Positions 11,001-22,850 of a stretch of DNA of 64,000 nucleotides are shown one piece after another. Below the pieces are notes generated by a model that did not search any database, had not been told where the DNA came from, and worked only from the letters and a program-made list of their open reading frames with translations. Positions within the stretch are counted from its first letter, which is position 1, and each line of letters starts with the position of its first letter. The DNA comes from Kalmusia sp. IMI 367209 (taxonomy: Eukaryota; Ascomycota; Dothideomycetes; Pleosporales; Didymosphaeriaceae). The stretch is taken from assembly GCA_027946365.1 (NCBI GenBank), contig JAPEUQ010000020.1:62001-126000 (forward strand), read 5' to 3'. The translations under genes were made by a program, and so were the position numbers.

Positions 11001-12159
11001 AATTATTAGTGGCATCGCGTTGGTACCGGGGTAGGACCTTAGGCAACATAAGGGGTTGTGGAGCCACATTGATATTGGGCACAAATGGCGGTATAGCGTT
11101 AATTAGGCGGGATGACATCTCATTGAGGCTTAGGCCTTGAAGTCTCTGCGGTGATCTACATGAACACATTGTGGTAATGCATTGCTGGATCCTGTTTGAA
11201 AGTGGAGAAGGTCCCGTAGTTGTTGACATGTTAGTCTCTTCATCTGTATATTCGTATTAGTTTCAGTTGTCCTAGCAGCTATGAGGGAGGGGCAACTATC
11301 CGTTCGATGTACTATGTTAACGGAAAGCGGCCCCCCCTTCCTGTGCTTACGGTATACCTAGTATAATACCTAGTATACTGTGCACGTATAGTTGTATTGA
11401 CGAGTGTACGAGATATAATATACCTAGTTCTTGGGTGATTATGTTTATACGTTGAATCTGCTCCTGTAGCACCTCAACCTCTTCGTTTTTACGATCATTC
11501 TGGTGTCCACTCGGCTCATGCTCTTCTTCGCTATAGTTATCGTGGCGGCTATTAAAGCATTCTTCTTTATTGTCTAGCGTTTGTATACGTTCGCTATAGG
11601 TTGGCTCAGTATCAGCCCTGGCAACTGGAGAAGAGTTAAGTATGTCTTCATTTAGCCAGTCTTCTAATACCACTTCTGGACTATGTATGCCTCGGTACAT
11701 GTTTTGCCGTACATTTTGCGGATTTTGGGCCATTATGGGGGTTGTGGTTGTACTAAGTGGATGTGGTAGGCACTCGTTTTCATTTTGTAAAAGTGGTATA
11801 TCAGGTTCTAGGTTTGTTGGTAGTATGCGGTGCGGTCGTAGCGAGGGCTGGGTATGAAGTAGTTGGTTGGTATGAGGAGACTGAGGGTGTGCTTTATGAA
11901 GGAGTCCTGGTGGTAGTTGCTGACCTTGTATTGGACGTGGTAGTAACGGTCGTGTATGCGGCTCAGTAGGGTGGTATTGTCTATTTGGTATCGTTTGTGG
12001 GACTAGAGTAGCAGATGATTGCTGTATTGCGCTGTCGTTTTGTGTTAATTCACGTATGAAATTACGTCTATTAGCTTGTGCTTTTCGATTTGATTCTCTT
12101 TTTGCTTGCCGTCTATCTTCCTCTGTAGGTTCTTTGAGAGGTTTCCGGGTCGGCATCAT
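8080..12159 (-). pseudogene. Large gene of unknown function (~1,250 codons), broken by frameshifts
   Basis: I do not recognise this family. The start is ATG 12159. Exon 1 (12159-11358) encodes a basic stretch (RRQAKRESNRKAQANRR) that loosely resembles a bZIP basic region, then a Pro/Gln/His-rich low-complexity part. Intron 11244-11357 and intron 10906-10983 (GTATTG...TTTTACAG) restore frame. Exon 3 then reads as a folded protein with aromatic-rich segments such as CHIFWPYFPDRY and RVWMDNVVIPAL. Below about 10515 a continuous protein can be followed only by changing frame near 10515, 10215, 10105, 9960, 9925, 9400 and 8850, and across stops near 9697 and 9475. One stretch there reads GFWILPTIDVNRFRAADC. 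The end is acidic (DDQEDDQDESDSDW). It is either a decaying gene or one hit by sequencing indels. Confidence 0.6.
11244..11357 (-). other. Intron 1 of the unknown large gene, with G-rich palindrome
   Basis: The donor is GTATAC (a second GTAAGC lies 7 nt further in), the branch point is AACTAAT and the acceptor is TATACAG. Splicing 11357 to 11244 gives the in-frame junction DEETNMSTTTG. It contains the inverted repeat formed by 11285-11304 (GGGAGGGGCAACTATCCGTT) and 11319-11339 (AACGGAAAGCGG followed by C7). Confidence 0.65.
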
Positions 12160-12239
12160 ACGTAGTCACAATAATGGTAGTGGATAAGTTTAACTTCATG
12201 ATGGTGTGGAAGCTGTTAGCCGTGCGACGAAATTCGAAA

Positions 12240-12480
12240 ATGCACGGACAGTTAGCCAAACGGTGCCATTGGCTCTTACATATGCACGGACAGTCAGCCA
12301 AACGGTGCCATTGGCTCTTACATATGCACGGACAGTCAGCCAAACGGTGCCATTGGCTCTTACATATGCACGGACAGTCAGCCAAACGGTGCCATTGGCT
12401 CTTACATATGCACGGACAGTCAGCCAAACGGTGCCATTGGCTCTTACATATGCACGGACAGTCAGTTAAACGGTGCCATT
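12240..12480. repeat. 42-bp tandem repeat with CCAAT boxes, five full copies plus a partial
   Basis: Near-identical 42-bp units start at 12240, 12282, 12324, 12366, 12408 and 12450 (the last is partial). Each carries GCCATTGGC, that is, a CCAAT box on the minus strand, 80-320 bp upstream of the ATG at 12159. 42 bp is four turns of B-DNA, so the boxes lie on one helix face. The plus strand is open through the array because 42 is a multiple of 3; I do not regard it as coding. Confidence 0.85.
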
Positions 12481-12503
12481 ATCCTTTCCCCAATATAGCG
12501 TAG

Positions 12504-12528
12504 GTAGGGAGAGGGGCATCTTTCCGTT
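12504..12528 (+). repeat. Single copy of the G-rich motif at the edge of the AT-rich block
   Basis: Reads GAGGGGCATCTTTCCGTTC. It has no inverted partner nearby. It is the last copy before base composition changes at about 12540. Confidence 0.6.
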
Positions 12529-14132
12529 CACGCTGTGATTTTGACTATGTCCCATGCCAGCCTTGACCTGGACCTGGAACAAGAGACATATCACTTTCTA
12601 TTATTTATTAGACTATATAGACTAGTCGCGCGTAGTTTATAAAAAGTATTAGTAGTGTACGACTCTCTCTCATAATCTATAATAGTTTTTCTAAGTTAAT
12701 GATGAGCTACCCGGCTAGGGATAACTTATCTAAAAGCATCCTACTTAAGTCTAATTTAGATCTTAATTTACTATCATAATTATGTATAGCTTAGTTAGGT
12801 TAATGTTATGGGCGATCCAATATGGTTTTGGTAAAATAAATAGTCTACTATAATATTATATAGAGGATGGGATCCTTAGTCCTCATTCGAGACGTTTAAG
12901 CTCTCTACTAAGGGGTATTTAGGATGTTAGGCTCCTCGTCCAAAACGTTCATAGTATCTAATCCTAACTCCTCTTTAAAAATTATCTTATTTCTTTATTT
13001 CTTTTACGCTTCGGCCACTTCTGACTGGGATATAATATATTAATATAGAGTAACTTAGTCCTCTTTAAGGAGTAATGATTCTATACTTTCATAAACTATA
13101 TTAGAGGACTTACTAGGGATCGTGTTACCAAAACTGGCCTAGTACTATATAGATGAGACTATATATGGCGGTGCTTCTTAATTAATAGTTAAGAAGAAGC
13201 GCTAGCTAATGAGTGGAAAGATCCTATATATTTATAGTAAAATATATTAGGTCTTTTCTAAGTTAATATATTTAATTAAACATATAAGCTTAATTGGCAG
13301 TTATTAGTAACTATAACCTCTCTTAGTCTACTTACTTAGAAAGTAGATATAAAGCTTAAGGTGCTATAGTAGTAAAGTTATCACTACCTCATATTAAAAA
13401 TAGGGGTAGTAGTAGAGGGCTAAGAGTATCTTTTATCTTAAACTAATTAATATTATTTAGGATGGTACGATCGCAGTAAAGTAGGAAAAATATCTAGATA
13501 ATATTTTATATATATAGAATCTAAAGACTATAGTTAGGTAAACTATAAGATTAGTACTTTTAACTTATATACCTAATATAGGAGTCATCTATAATATATT
13601 AATAGTAACTAAGGGTTGATAACCACCGTACACTAGTTCCTTATAGAGGTTAACGATTCTAGGCGAATCTTCTAGTATAGTATAGATACTAGATTTATAA
13701 ATATAACTTGGATCGGCGTTTACTAAGTATAAGCTATATAATCCTTACTAAGGGTGGGAGTTCATATTAAGACTATTCTAGGCGAGTCGGGTTACCATAT
13801 TAGGTAAAGTAAATAGCCTATTATATTCCTTTAGGTTAAGTAAATCTATTAGGGACTGCTATAGTCTATGATAATCTCCCCTAGTCTATAGTAAGCTCTT
13901 ATGATGACTGGGGGACTTCCTAGTCTATAGTAAACTCCCGGGGTACTATTAACTCCTAAATACCCTTCTACGTAGAGAAATATAATACGGCGGTCCTAAG
14001 CTAGATCCTAGATATATTTATCTAGACTGGATGACTTTCTCATTGGATAGAGTCATGCGATATCCTTAATAAGCTTATATTCTAACTCTAGATAAAGATA
14101 AGAAGAAGGAACTAAATATAAATTGAAAAAAT

Positions 14133-14200
14133 AAAAAAAAAAAAAAAAAAAGAAGAAGAAGAAGAAGAAGAAGAAGAAGAAGAAGAAGAAGAAGAAGAAG
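14133..14200. repeat. Poly-A followed by (GAA)n microsatellite
   Basis: About 18 A residues followed by about 16 GAA units inside the RIP block. It gives spurious poly-Phe/poly-Leu frames on the minus strand. Confidence 0.9.
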
Positions 14201-17200
14201 CGCAAGGAAGAGAGGAGACGAGGAACCAAGGACGAGAAAAATAAAAAAGTACCTAGCATAATTAAATGCCAATAGGGCCCTCCCCTAATAAGAAACCCCC
14301 TCTATTTCTATCTTTACTTTTATAATCTTTACCTTATGGTATTATTGGTCTACTATAACCCTAAACTCCCCTATACTATCTCTTATAAGGCGTGTGAGCG
14401 CGCTTGGGCAGGTTATAATATACTATATCCTAGTAGTATTCTATATATGTATGCCTAACGTCGCCCTAGACGTTAGACTTATATAAGTGATACGCCCACC
14501 CTAGGCGTTTATAGTAAGAGTAGGGAGGATTTCTAATCTTATTAAACGCCTCTCTACTAATTAGGTTATAGTAAGTGAGAACCTTTACCCTCACCTACTT
14601 CTACCCAAAGTGAATGTGTCAGCTTATATAATTTATTAGGGCTTCCTACTACTCTAAATATTTCCCTAAAGGGCCAGCCGGTTAAATTAATATAGAGGGG
14701 ACTTATCTATATAGATGACCGCGCTTTCTTGATAACCTATAATCTATCCTTAGTGTACTGGCACGTCTATATCTACAGTATATTTACGGCTTGGTAGTAA
14801 TATTTACGTCTATCTACGTATTCTTATTAGTGGGAATAGTGGGGGTGGTAGAGGTGATAATAATAATAGTAGTAATAGTAGTAGTAGTAGTACTAGTCTC
14901 CCTAAGTTAAAAGAGCGTTAGGAGTGGGTAAGACTCTTAACGTGAGGGCGAGTCCGGGACGTCCCAAATGCCTATATATAGTTAGTTAAATCCTCTACTC
15001 TATTATCTAGATCTAAGGATATAAAGACTATATATACTTTACTCTCTAAACTATTTACTTATTAGATTATCTTTGTTAGCCTATATAGTATTTCTACTAT
15101 ATAGGCTAATCAAATCCGCCTAAAAGCGGGTGTAGACAATAGAGAGGCATAGAGTAGTAATAATAATAGTAATAATAGTGAGGATAGATTCTTAAGAGGT
15201 ATTATTAATAGTAGTGGTGGTGGTGGTGGTGGCGGTATAGTAATAGTAATAATAAGAATAGATCTTATTTACTAAAGGATAAAAGTGAATAGTTTAAATA
15301 TATATTTTAGATATATAGAATATAGAATATTTTATTACCTATTATAACGATCGTCTATACATACTACCCTATATAGAAGGTACATCTATAATATTATTTA
15401 TAGATAGTGTCTCCGCCGGAAATATTATCATTTAAACCTAAATTTTGGTTAGAGACTATAATGCCCTATTTAATAGTATAGGACTTCCTACCTTAGTTAA
15501 AAACCGCGATAAAGATATTTAAAGTTTCTAATTAAGAGATTATCTACGTTGGGTATTACTAGATGGATGCTAAGCCTAGGCTAGAAACGTTATCCTTTTA
15601 AGTTTATATCTTAACTCTATATTATTTCGGCAGAAACTTTGTCTATTAACCTAATATATAGGTGTCTATTAAGTTAAATAGTATCGTTAGCGTTAAATTA
15701 AATATATATTAATATAGAAATACTAAGTAAAGAGTATAAATATTCGCGTTAAGTCTTTCACCATAATCTAAACCTAGTAAACTAGATATATCTATATCTA
15801 TAAAGAGTCTTAGTAGCGTAGGATACACCCTTTATAATCTATAATAAGTCTCTATAGTTAGTAATAAACTTTCTGGTGGTGGTAAGCTTTAACGTCTCTT
15901 ACCTAGTTCTAATTTAGTTTCTAATTTAACGTTAAAAATATATATAGATAAAGTAGATAAGTAAGTTAAGATTATAATAATAGATAGTTAAGGTAGTATA
16001 CTATAGACTTCCGTATACGCTACGGGATCCTTCCCTAGTCTATAGTAAACGTCTAGGTACTATAATAAAGAGTCTATATATCGTCCACCCCTTTATTACC
16101 TAGTTAGCAAGGATGGTTCTAAATAATTAATAAGCGTATATATAAACTTTAACTAAGATATAATATATTGATATATAGTAACTTTATATCTTTAGTAGAT
16201 ATATATCTATATCATCATCAACTACGTTTGGTGACTTAATAGATACTATAGTACTAGAGTTAACCTACTACTATATAGGTAGGAGTACACGTGGTAAACT
16301 TAAATAAATGATAATAAGGATGGTAGTACTAGATCTAGATCTAATCCTAATATATATAGATTAGACTATTTATAGTAATACTTCTTAATTATCTTTCTTT
16401 AGGGGGATAACTACGGCCTAAACTGGGCGTACCTTTATAGTTATAAATTGGCCTTATGGCAACCTAGTAATAGTGACGCCTAGAATCTAGATATTAGTAA
16501 GCCTTATGAGTTATAGAAGGCGGCATCTAGATAAAAAGATAAGTAGTAGATTTTATTCTAACTAATTTCTTAATATTAATATAAGAGTAGCTAGGTTTAA
16601 TAGCGTCTTTATACTAAAAGATAAAAGTAGAGTGATGTATCTTTTATAGTAGAAGTCTATATTTCTACTTAGTACTTATATAGCACCTTCCACTAATATA
16701 ATAGATAAAGATAGTAAAATAACTTTAAATATTTTAAGAAGATGCTAATTAATATATTAGATTATATAAGGGAGAAATTTTATAGTACTTACCCTATACT
16801 AACCTTATACTAACCCTAGCCTCTTATTAGGAGGGCTGGTACTAATTACTATATAAGAAGAGTGGATACTAAATTAGGATCAGGCTAGTTAGACCTACCA
16901 AGACTATAATAAACCTCTATAGTTTAGATAGACTTAGGTAGGCCACTATAAACATTCCTAATCTATAGTAGACTCCCTATATAAAATAATTAGCTTATAT
17001 ATTAGTTATGAGACTTAAGCTTTAGTCTTACTATAATTTTATATTAAAATTATATTTAGACTAAGTAGATTCTAAGTTAATGTGACGGGTAAATTATATT
17101 TATATAATAGATAGATTAGGTGACCTACGGTCTACATTCGTAGTCTATAAAAAAACTCTCCTAGTCTTAGCTAGATTTCTCTAGTCTAGGACAAACTTCC

Positions 17201-17205
17201 TATCA

Positions 17206-17305
17206 TATAATATAATATACTTAATATATATATATAGATCTAGTAGGTACTATAGCTCTAGCGCCCTAATTAATACTATATAATCCAAAGAATCACCTAC
17301 TTAAT
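17206..17305. repeat. Dispersed ~100-bp repeat, copy 1
   Basis: Shares most bases with 20033-20135 in direct orientation, including the run GTACTATAGCTCTAG against GACACTATAGCTCTAG. Two copies 2.8 kb apart could be RIP-damaged LTRs of one element or two solo copies. No internal coding motif could be read. Confidence 0.55.
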
Positions 17306-20032
17306 ATTAATAGCTAAGCTGAAAAAGATTTAGTCCTCTAGTAGATATTCTATTAAAATTATCTTTATTATTAATAGTCTATAGAACTCATAAAGACCTC
17401 GCCGGGTATAATGATATAAACCCTTTTTAAAGTATAATATCTAGTAGTCTTTATATATACTTTAGTTATTATAATTAATAATCTTAATCTATTAGTATAA
17501 AGATATCTTTATTTAAATTAATATATTTACCCCTATAACTTTAGTACGTCGTGCTATGATACACCTCTATATTTAATAGTATTATAATTATAACTTACCC
17601 ACTGGCAGTAGCGCTGGAGCGTACTCACTAAATAGATATTAAGAAACTCTTATTTAGTCTTTATATACTATGGATTGGTCCATGCGCTATATATATATAT
17701 ATATATACCTCCCCTACTATCTCATAACAATTAAATTTATAACCCTAACCTAAGCTGTAAAGCTATAATAATATTAAAATATAATATTAAGATAGTCTAC
17801 GCTATATTTAATAAAAGAGTAGCTTAGATTATACTTAATAAGTAATAGGAAGTTATTAATAATTATAATCTTATTATATAGAATCTTTACTACTATCCAT
17901 TATCACCCTTCTCATACCTAAACCTTACATATAAGCCCTACTATATAAGTAGAGTTACTATAGACATCTCCTCTAGTAAACTTATTTAGATATCTATAAA
18001 AATATCTAATAGAACGCTTACTGATAAAACCAATAAGACGTCTACTCATAAGCTTAATAAGAATAAAGGAACTAGTAAAGGTAAAATAAGGGATAGTAAA
18101 ATAAAATAAATACTAATACTAATAATAAATTAAAGACTTATAAAACTCTTATAAACGACGCTATTAACCCTAGTATTATAAATACGCTAAATATAGACTG
18201 ATAAAAGTTAATAAATTAATAGTTATTAGTAAGAGGCCTTATTAATACCTTAACCCTCAGGATTACTAAAATATATATAGAAGATAAAGATATCTATAAA
18301 CTCTATAGTAACTTAGAAGATCTTATAATCTATTATAACTAAATCTAACTACTTATATAGTAGATTAGGAGGTAGTGGGTCTAAAAGATATATCCTATAA
18401 ATTTTATATAGAATTTTATCGCAAATAAAAGTCTTTAATAATATATTTTTAAGATATATAATATCACTTAAACCCATATAAATATAATATTAATATAGAT
18501 CTTTACTAGACTTTTAAAGATAGCACTAATAGAGAATAGATTAATTTAAGGATAGTAGATAAGAAGTTTATTATTAGATTATTACCTCAATATGATACGC
18601 CGGCAAACCTACGCTATATAAATAAAGTTAGTATAGAAAAGTCACTGGTAAACCTAGTAAGTAAAAAAACTATAGATAAGCTAAAACTAAATAAATATAG
18701 AGAGCTAAACTTTTCTACCCTTAATATAATAAACCAGGACTACGACACCATTCCCAATACCCTCTTAGGAAGATAAATAAACATCTAGAATACCCACCAT
18801 TATAAGTAATCAACTATATGGTACATTCTTAAATATAATAAGAAGGATGCTAAAAGAATCTAGGAGCCCAAATGGGCTTATTGGAAAATCACATAACGCT
18901 AATTGGCTATACCCTATAAAAGAACCGTAAAGACGTTCTATATACTAGTAATATAAATCTTTTTATATAATTAGAATTAGTACTAAGTTTAACGCCTATA
19001 TAACTATAATAATCCATTCCTGCGTTATCGCCTACTAAAGTATAAAATTTAAAGGCGTTAAATATAACTTTAAACCCTAGAAGATAATATAAAGAGGATA
19101 TTATTCTAGATTATAATTAACTATATTATGGATTATAGAGATACTATTATTTAGATAGATGGGGTCTATCGTCACAATAAGGTAGTTTTAAATAAAGGCA
19201 TAATCCTAAGGATTATTATTAATAAAATCCTAAGGAGAAGTAACTTAGTACTACCTTTTACTCCATTTTTAAATCACTTAGCATTGATAAAATGGCGTCT
19301 AGATTCTATATTAATACTATTAGTTATTTTAATAACGCTTGATTGCCACGCCTAGTAATATACGGCGAAGGTCCCCTATTATAGAATAGTTATATCTAGT
19401 AGTCTTAGAGTTAACCCTACCAGCCACTAAGAGAAAGTCTAGGTTAAAGTAAATGAGGAGTAAGACGTTATAACACCCCTTCTAAAAGATAAAAACCTAG
19501 CGTAAAAGCGAATCTATTTAGACTTATTAAATTTTATAATAAGGATGTATATAGTAAAATTACCCTTATATCTACTAAAGTGATATAGCTCTAGCTAAAA
19601 GAGTAATCTATTAGCTAGGTAAAGAGCGAATTCGCTAATGGCTAAGATGAATTTATAAAACCCTATAATAAAAAGCCTACCTACTATCTCCTACTAGTAA
19701 GTTGGGCTTAAATAACCATAATCTTTATTATAATAATTAGATCTTTATAAATACTTAGGTATTCTAAGTTTAAAACGGATAATTATAATAATATTTAAAC
19801 TATTTTACTATTTCTATTTATACCTATATTACACTTTAAAGGAATACTAAGGACTTATAATTTATAGTTATATAGTTATTATTATGGACCTGTGATACTG
19901 GTAGATTAATTACCTAGAATATAGAGACTACCCCCTTCCCATAACCTCCCCCTTTTCCTTTCTTAATAGTTATAGGTAAAAAACTTTTTAGTCACTAGCT
20001 TAGAAGATTCTGGCGGCCCCTAGGGCAATATT

Positions 20033-20135
20033 ATATAATATGATATACTTAATATATATATATAAATCTAGTAGACACTATAGCTCTAGCTCTCTAATCT
20101 ATATAATATAATCTAAAGAATTATCTAACTTAATA
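20033..20135. repeat. Dispersed ~100-bp repeat, copy 2
   Basis: Direct partner of 17206-17305. The two align from a shared ATATACTTAATATATATATA core to CTTAATA at the right edge. Confidence 0.55.
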
Positions 20136-22675
20136 TCTTTCTATTCTATTTTATTTATATGTAAGTCTATTCGGCCGTTATATATAGTCTAGTATATATT
20201 AGTTAAAAGGCCTAGTTAAAGGGGACTTAAACTTACCTTATCTATATTACGCTTTTGGGAGCCCCGCCCTCCTTCCTCATCCTTACCCTCTATCCTATCC
20301 TCTACTCTATCCTCTATATTGCCCCTCTACCTTGCCCTATAGCTAGCGGAGGAAGTTTTTCTAAAAAAAAAATTAATAAGGTCTTCCGCTAGTATTAACT
20401 AGGGGAGGAAAGAGTAAAGGGTAATTCTTATTTTAATTATTCTTAAGGCTACTAGCCTAGTCATCTTTTATTATAGAAGAGTCTATATATTCCTTATTAC
20501 CTTATTTAAAGACTACTATTAATAGACTCTAATGGCGTCCGTCTAATCTTCTTTAAAAGTTACTTAAAATAGTTTTATTATTAGTTAGATAACTTTTACT
20601 TTATACTTTCTATTTTATCAGTTCCTCGAAATCTTTATAAACTAACTTAAACCCATTAATTAATATTATATCTAGGATAAATAGGGTCTTTAAGGCGTTA
20701 TCTTAAAAGTTCCACCTATCCATAAGTCCAAGGAAGTAGTACTTGGCATAATATATCTAAAAGTTAATAATCTCTCTATAACCTTATAACTAATAACCCC
20801 ATTATCTAGGGCCTATAAAGGCGAACTCTCCTCCTCACCATTAATTATATATTAGTGAAAGGGTGCTCTACTATATCTAATAGGGACGTTAGACCTTTAT
20901 TAGTATTAACTTTTTTATACTACTCTTATTCTTTAATAGATTATAGATTTTTACTAGCTTAGATTACGTTCTTTATAATATTATTTATATCTTATTAATA
21001 GCCTGGCTTCGTGGCTTTTAGAACGCTAAAAAACGCGATCTTAGGAGTTAGTACTCTTATAAAATTTATAAATATATAAATGGATAGAGTAAATATATTT
21101 CTATCTTATTCTTAATAGTCCTAACTTTAATCTTATACGATAAGGCAGCGGCACTCTTATATAAATAACTATAGTTAGTATTATTATGAAATTAGATAAG
21201 TTTAAATCTTAATATAGATTAGGGGAACTTTTATAATACTAGATAAGTTTAAATAATTAATACTTAAGTATGGTTACCTTATCGCCCGTCTTATCCTCTA
21301 GGGCGCTTAAAGTGAGGAATGGAGGATCCTTAAGCTATATAATCTATTTATTATTAGTCTTATATACTTTATTAATTACTAGCTTTAAGACTTATTATAA
21401 GCCTATAAGTAGTCATAGTTAGTATTATCATGAAATTAGATAAGTCTAAATAATTAATATTTTAGTATAGCTACCTTATCGCCCCTCTCATCCTCTAGGG
21501 CGCTTAAAGTAAAGAATTAAAAATTTTATACTTAGGGAGCTACCCGCCTCTTATAGAGGACGATAGTACGTTAAAGTAATGAGTATAATAGGATTATTTT
21601 AATAATTATAGTTATAATAATAGCTAGTTTACTATTTTAGTTAGCTACTATTAGAGAGGCGTTTAGGGAAGGCGTTAGGTATACTTATTAATCCACTAGA
21701 AGAGTATAGTGTAGGGTAGTATAGAGGGTATTAATATAAATATTAAAATAAAAGAGGAGAGGAAGGTAACGGTTATAAGTACTAAAGTAAAGAAGGGTAG
21801 ATAAGAGGATAGTATAAGTGCTAAAGTAAAAAGAGGACTAGTAAGAATATAGTATAAATACTAAAGGAAAAGAGTATAGGTAAAAGTATAGTAAGAATAA
21901 CGGCTATTTATACCCAGCGTGACTAGTAAACGGAGGCCTTATACTTATAATAAAAAGAAAAGGCACGCGCCTATAAATAATGGTGGTACGTAAAACCTAG
22001 TATTATAGTAATTATATAATATAAAGTAAACGTAAATAAGATATAAAAAAAAGAGATGGTTTAACTATACTAATTTTATAGTATAATAGTTAAGCCATAT
22101 AATATTATAAATATACACGAAGTAAAAGAGTTATACTAGAATATCCTAGAGATTAAGACTTTTCTTTTTATACCGTCCATAATATATTATATTCTAGGAT
22201 AGACTACGGCAGCCCTCTATAAACTATAATAGATTCTTCTAGCTAAGGAATAGACTTATTTATCTTAAAGCCTTTTAGTAGGTCTATTAATAATTTTAAA
22301 TAGCTGCCGGATATTATTAGAGAGGCTACTATAATAATAGATCTTAGAGTAATTAGAAGATATAGATATAAATACCATCCTTCTAGAAAGTCCTTTTTAC
22401 TTAAATTAATTATTTTAACTCCGCGGATGAATTACTATGATAGATAGATTAACCATACTACTAGAAATTATCATGATCTCTAGTTTACTATAAAAACCTT
22501 CTATAGTCTAGAATAGATTCTAATATGAAATGAGGAACTTTAATTATCTATAATAAACTTCTAGAGTACTAACTATTAATAGAACCCTTCTATAGATAAG
22601 TATTAAATAGTAATTCTAATTTATATCTAATCTTTATCTTAAGATTATATATAGTTTAGATAGATCTGAGTTAAT

Positions 22676-22850
22676 ATAGTGGATAGATTGAGTTAATATA
22701 GAGAATAGGTTAAGTTAACATAGTAGATATATTAAGTTAATATGATAGAAAAGTCAACTCAATATAATAAATAGGTTAAGTTAAGATAATATTTAGGTTA
22801 AGTTGATGTGGTGGTTATATATAGATATATATAGACTAACTTAATAGTAA
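22676..22850. repeat. Imperfect ~20-bp tandem repeat, array 1
   Basis: Repeated GGTTAAGTTAATATAGTAGA-like units. The same unit recurs at 26318-26420, so the two arrays may mark the ends of one degraded element of about 3.6 kb. Confidence 0.5.

Noticed and set aside
12240..12480. CRISPR array
   Set aside because: The repeats are contiguous with no spacers, and the host is a fungus.
12174..12503. Plus-strand frame of MHGQSAKRCHWLLH repeats
   Set aside because: It is open only because the 42-bp repeat is a multiple of three; there is no upstream or downstream coding signal.
1..12528. Starship-type giant element
   Set aside because: No tyrosine-recombinase (DUF3435) captain gene is readable in the window. 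The left end is outside, so it cannot be fully excluded.
14053..14272. Minus-strand poly-Phe/poly-Leu frames
   Set aside because: Translation of a poly-A/(GAA)n microsatellite.
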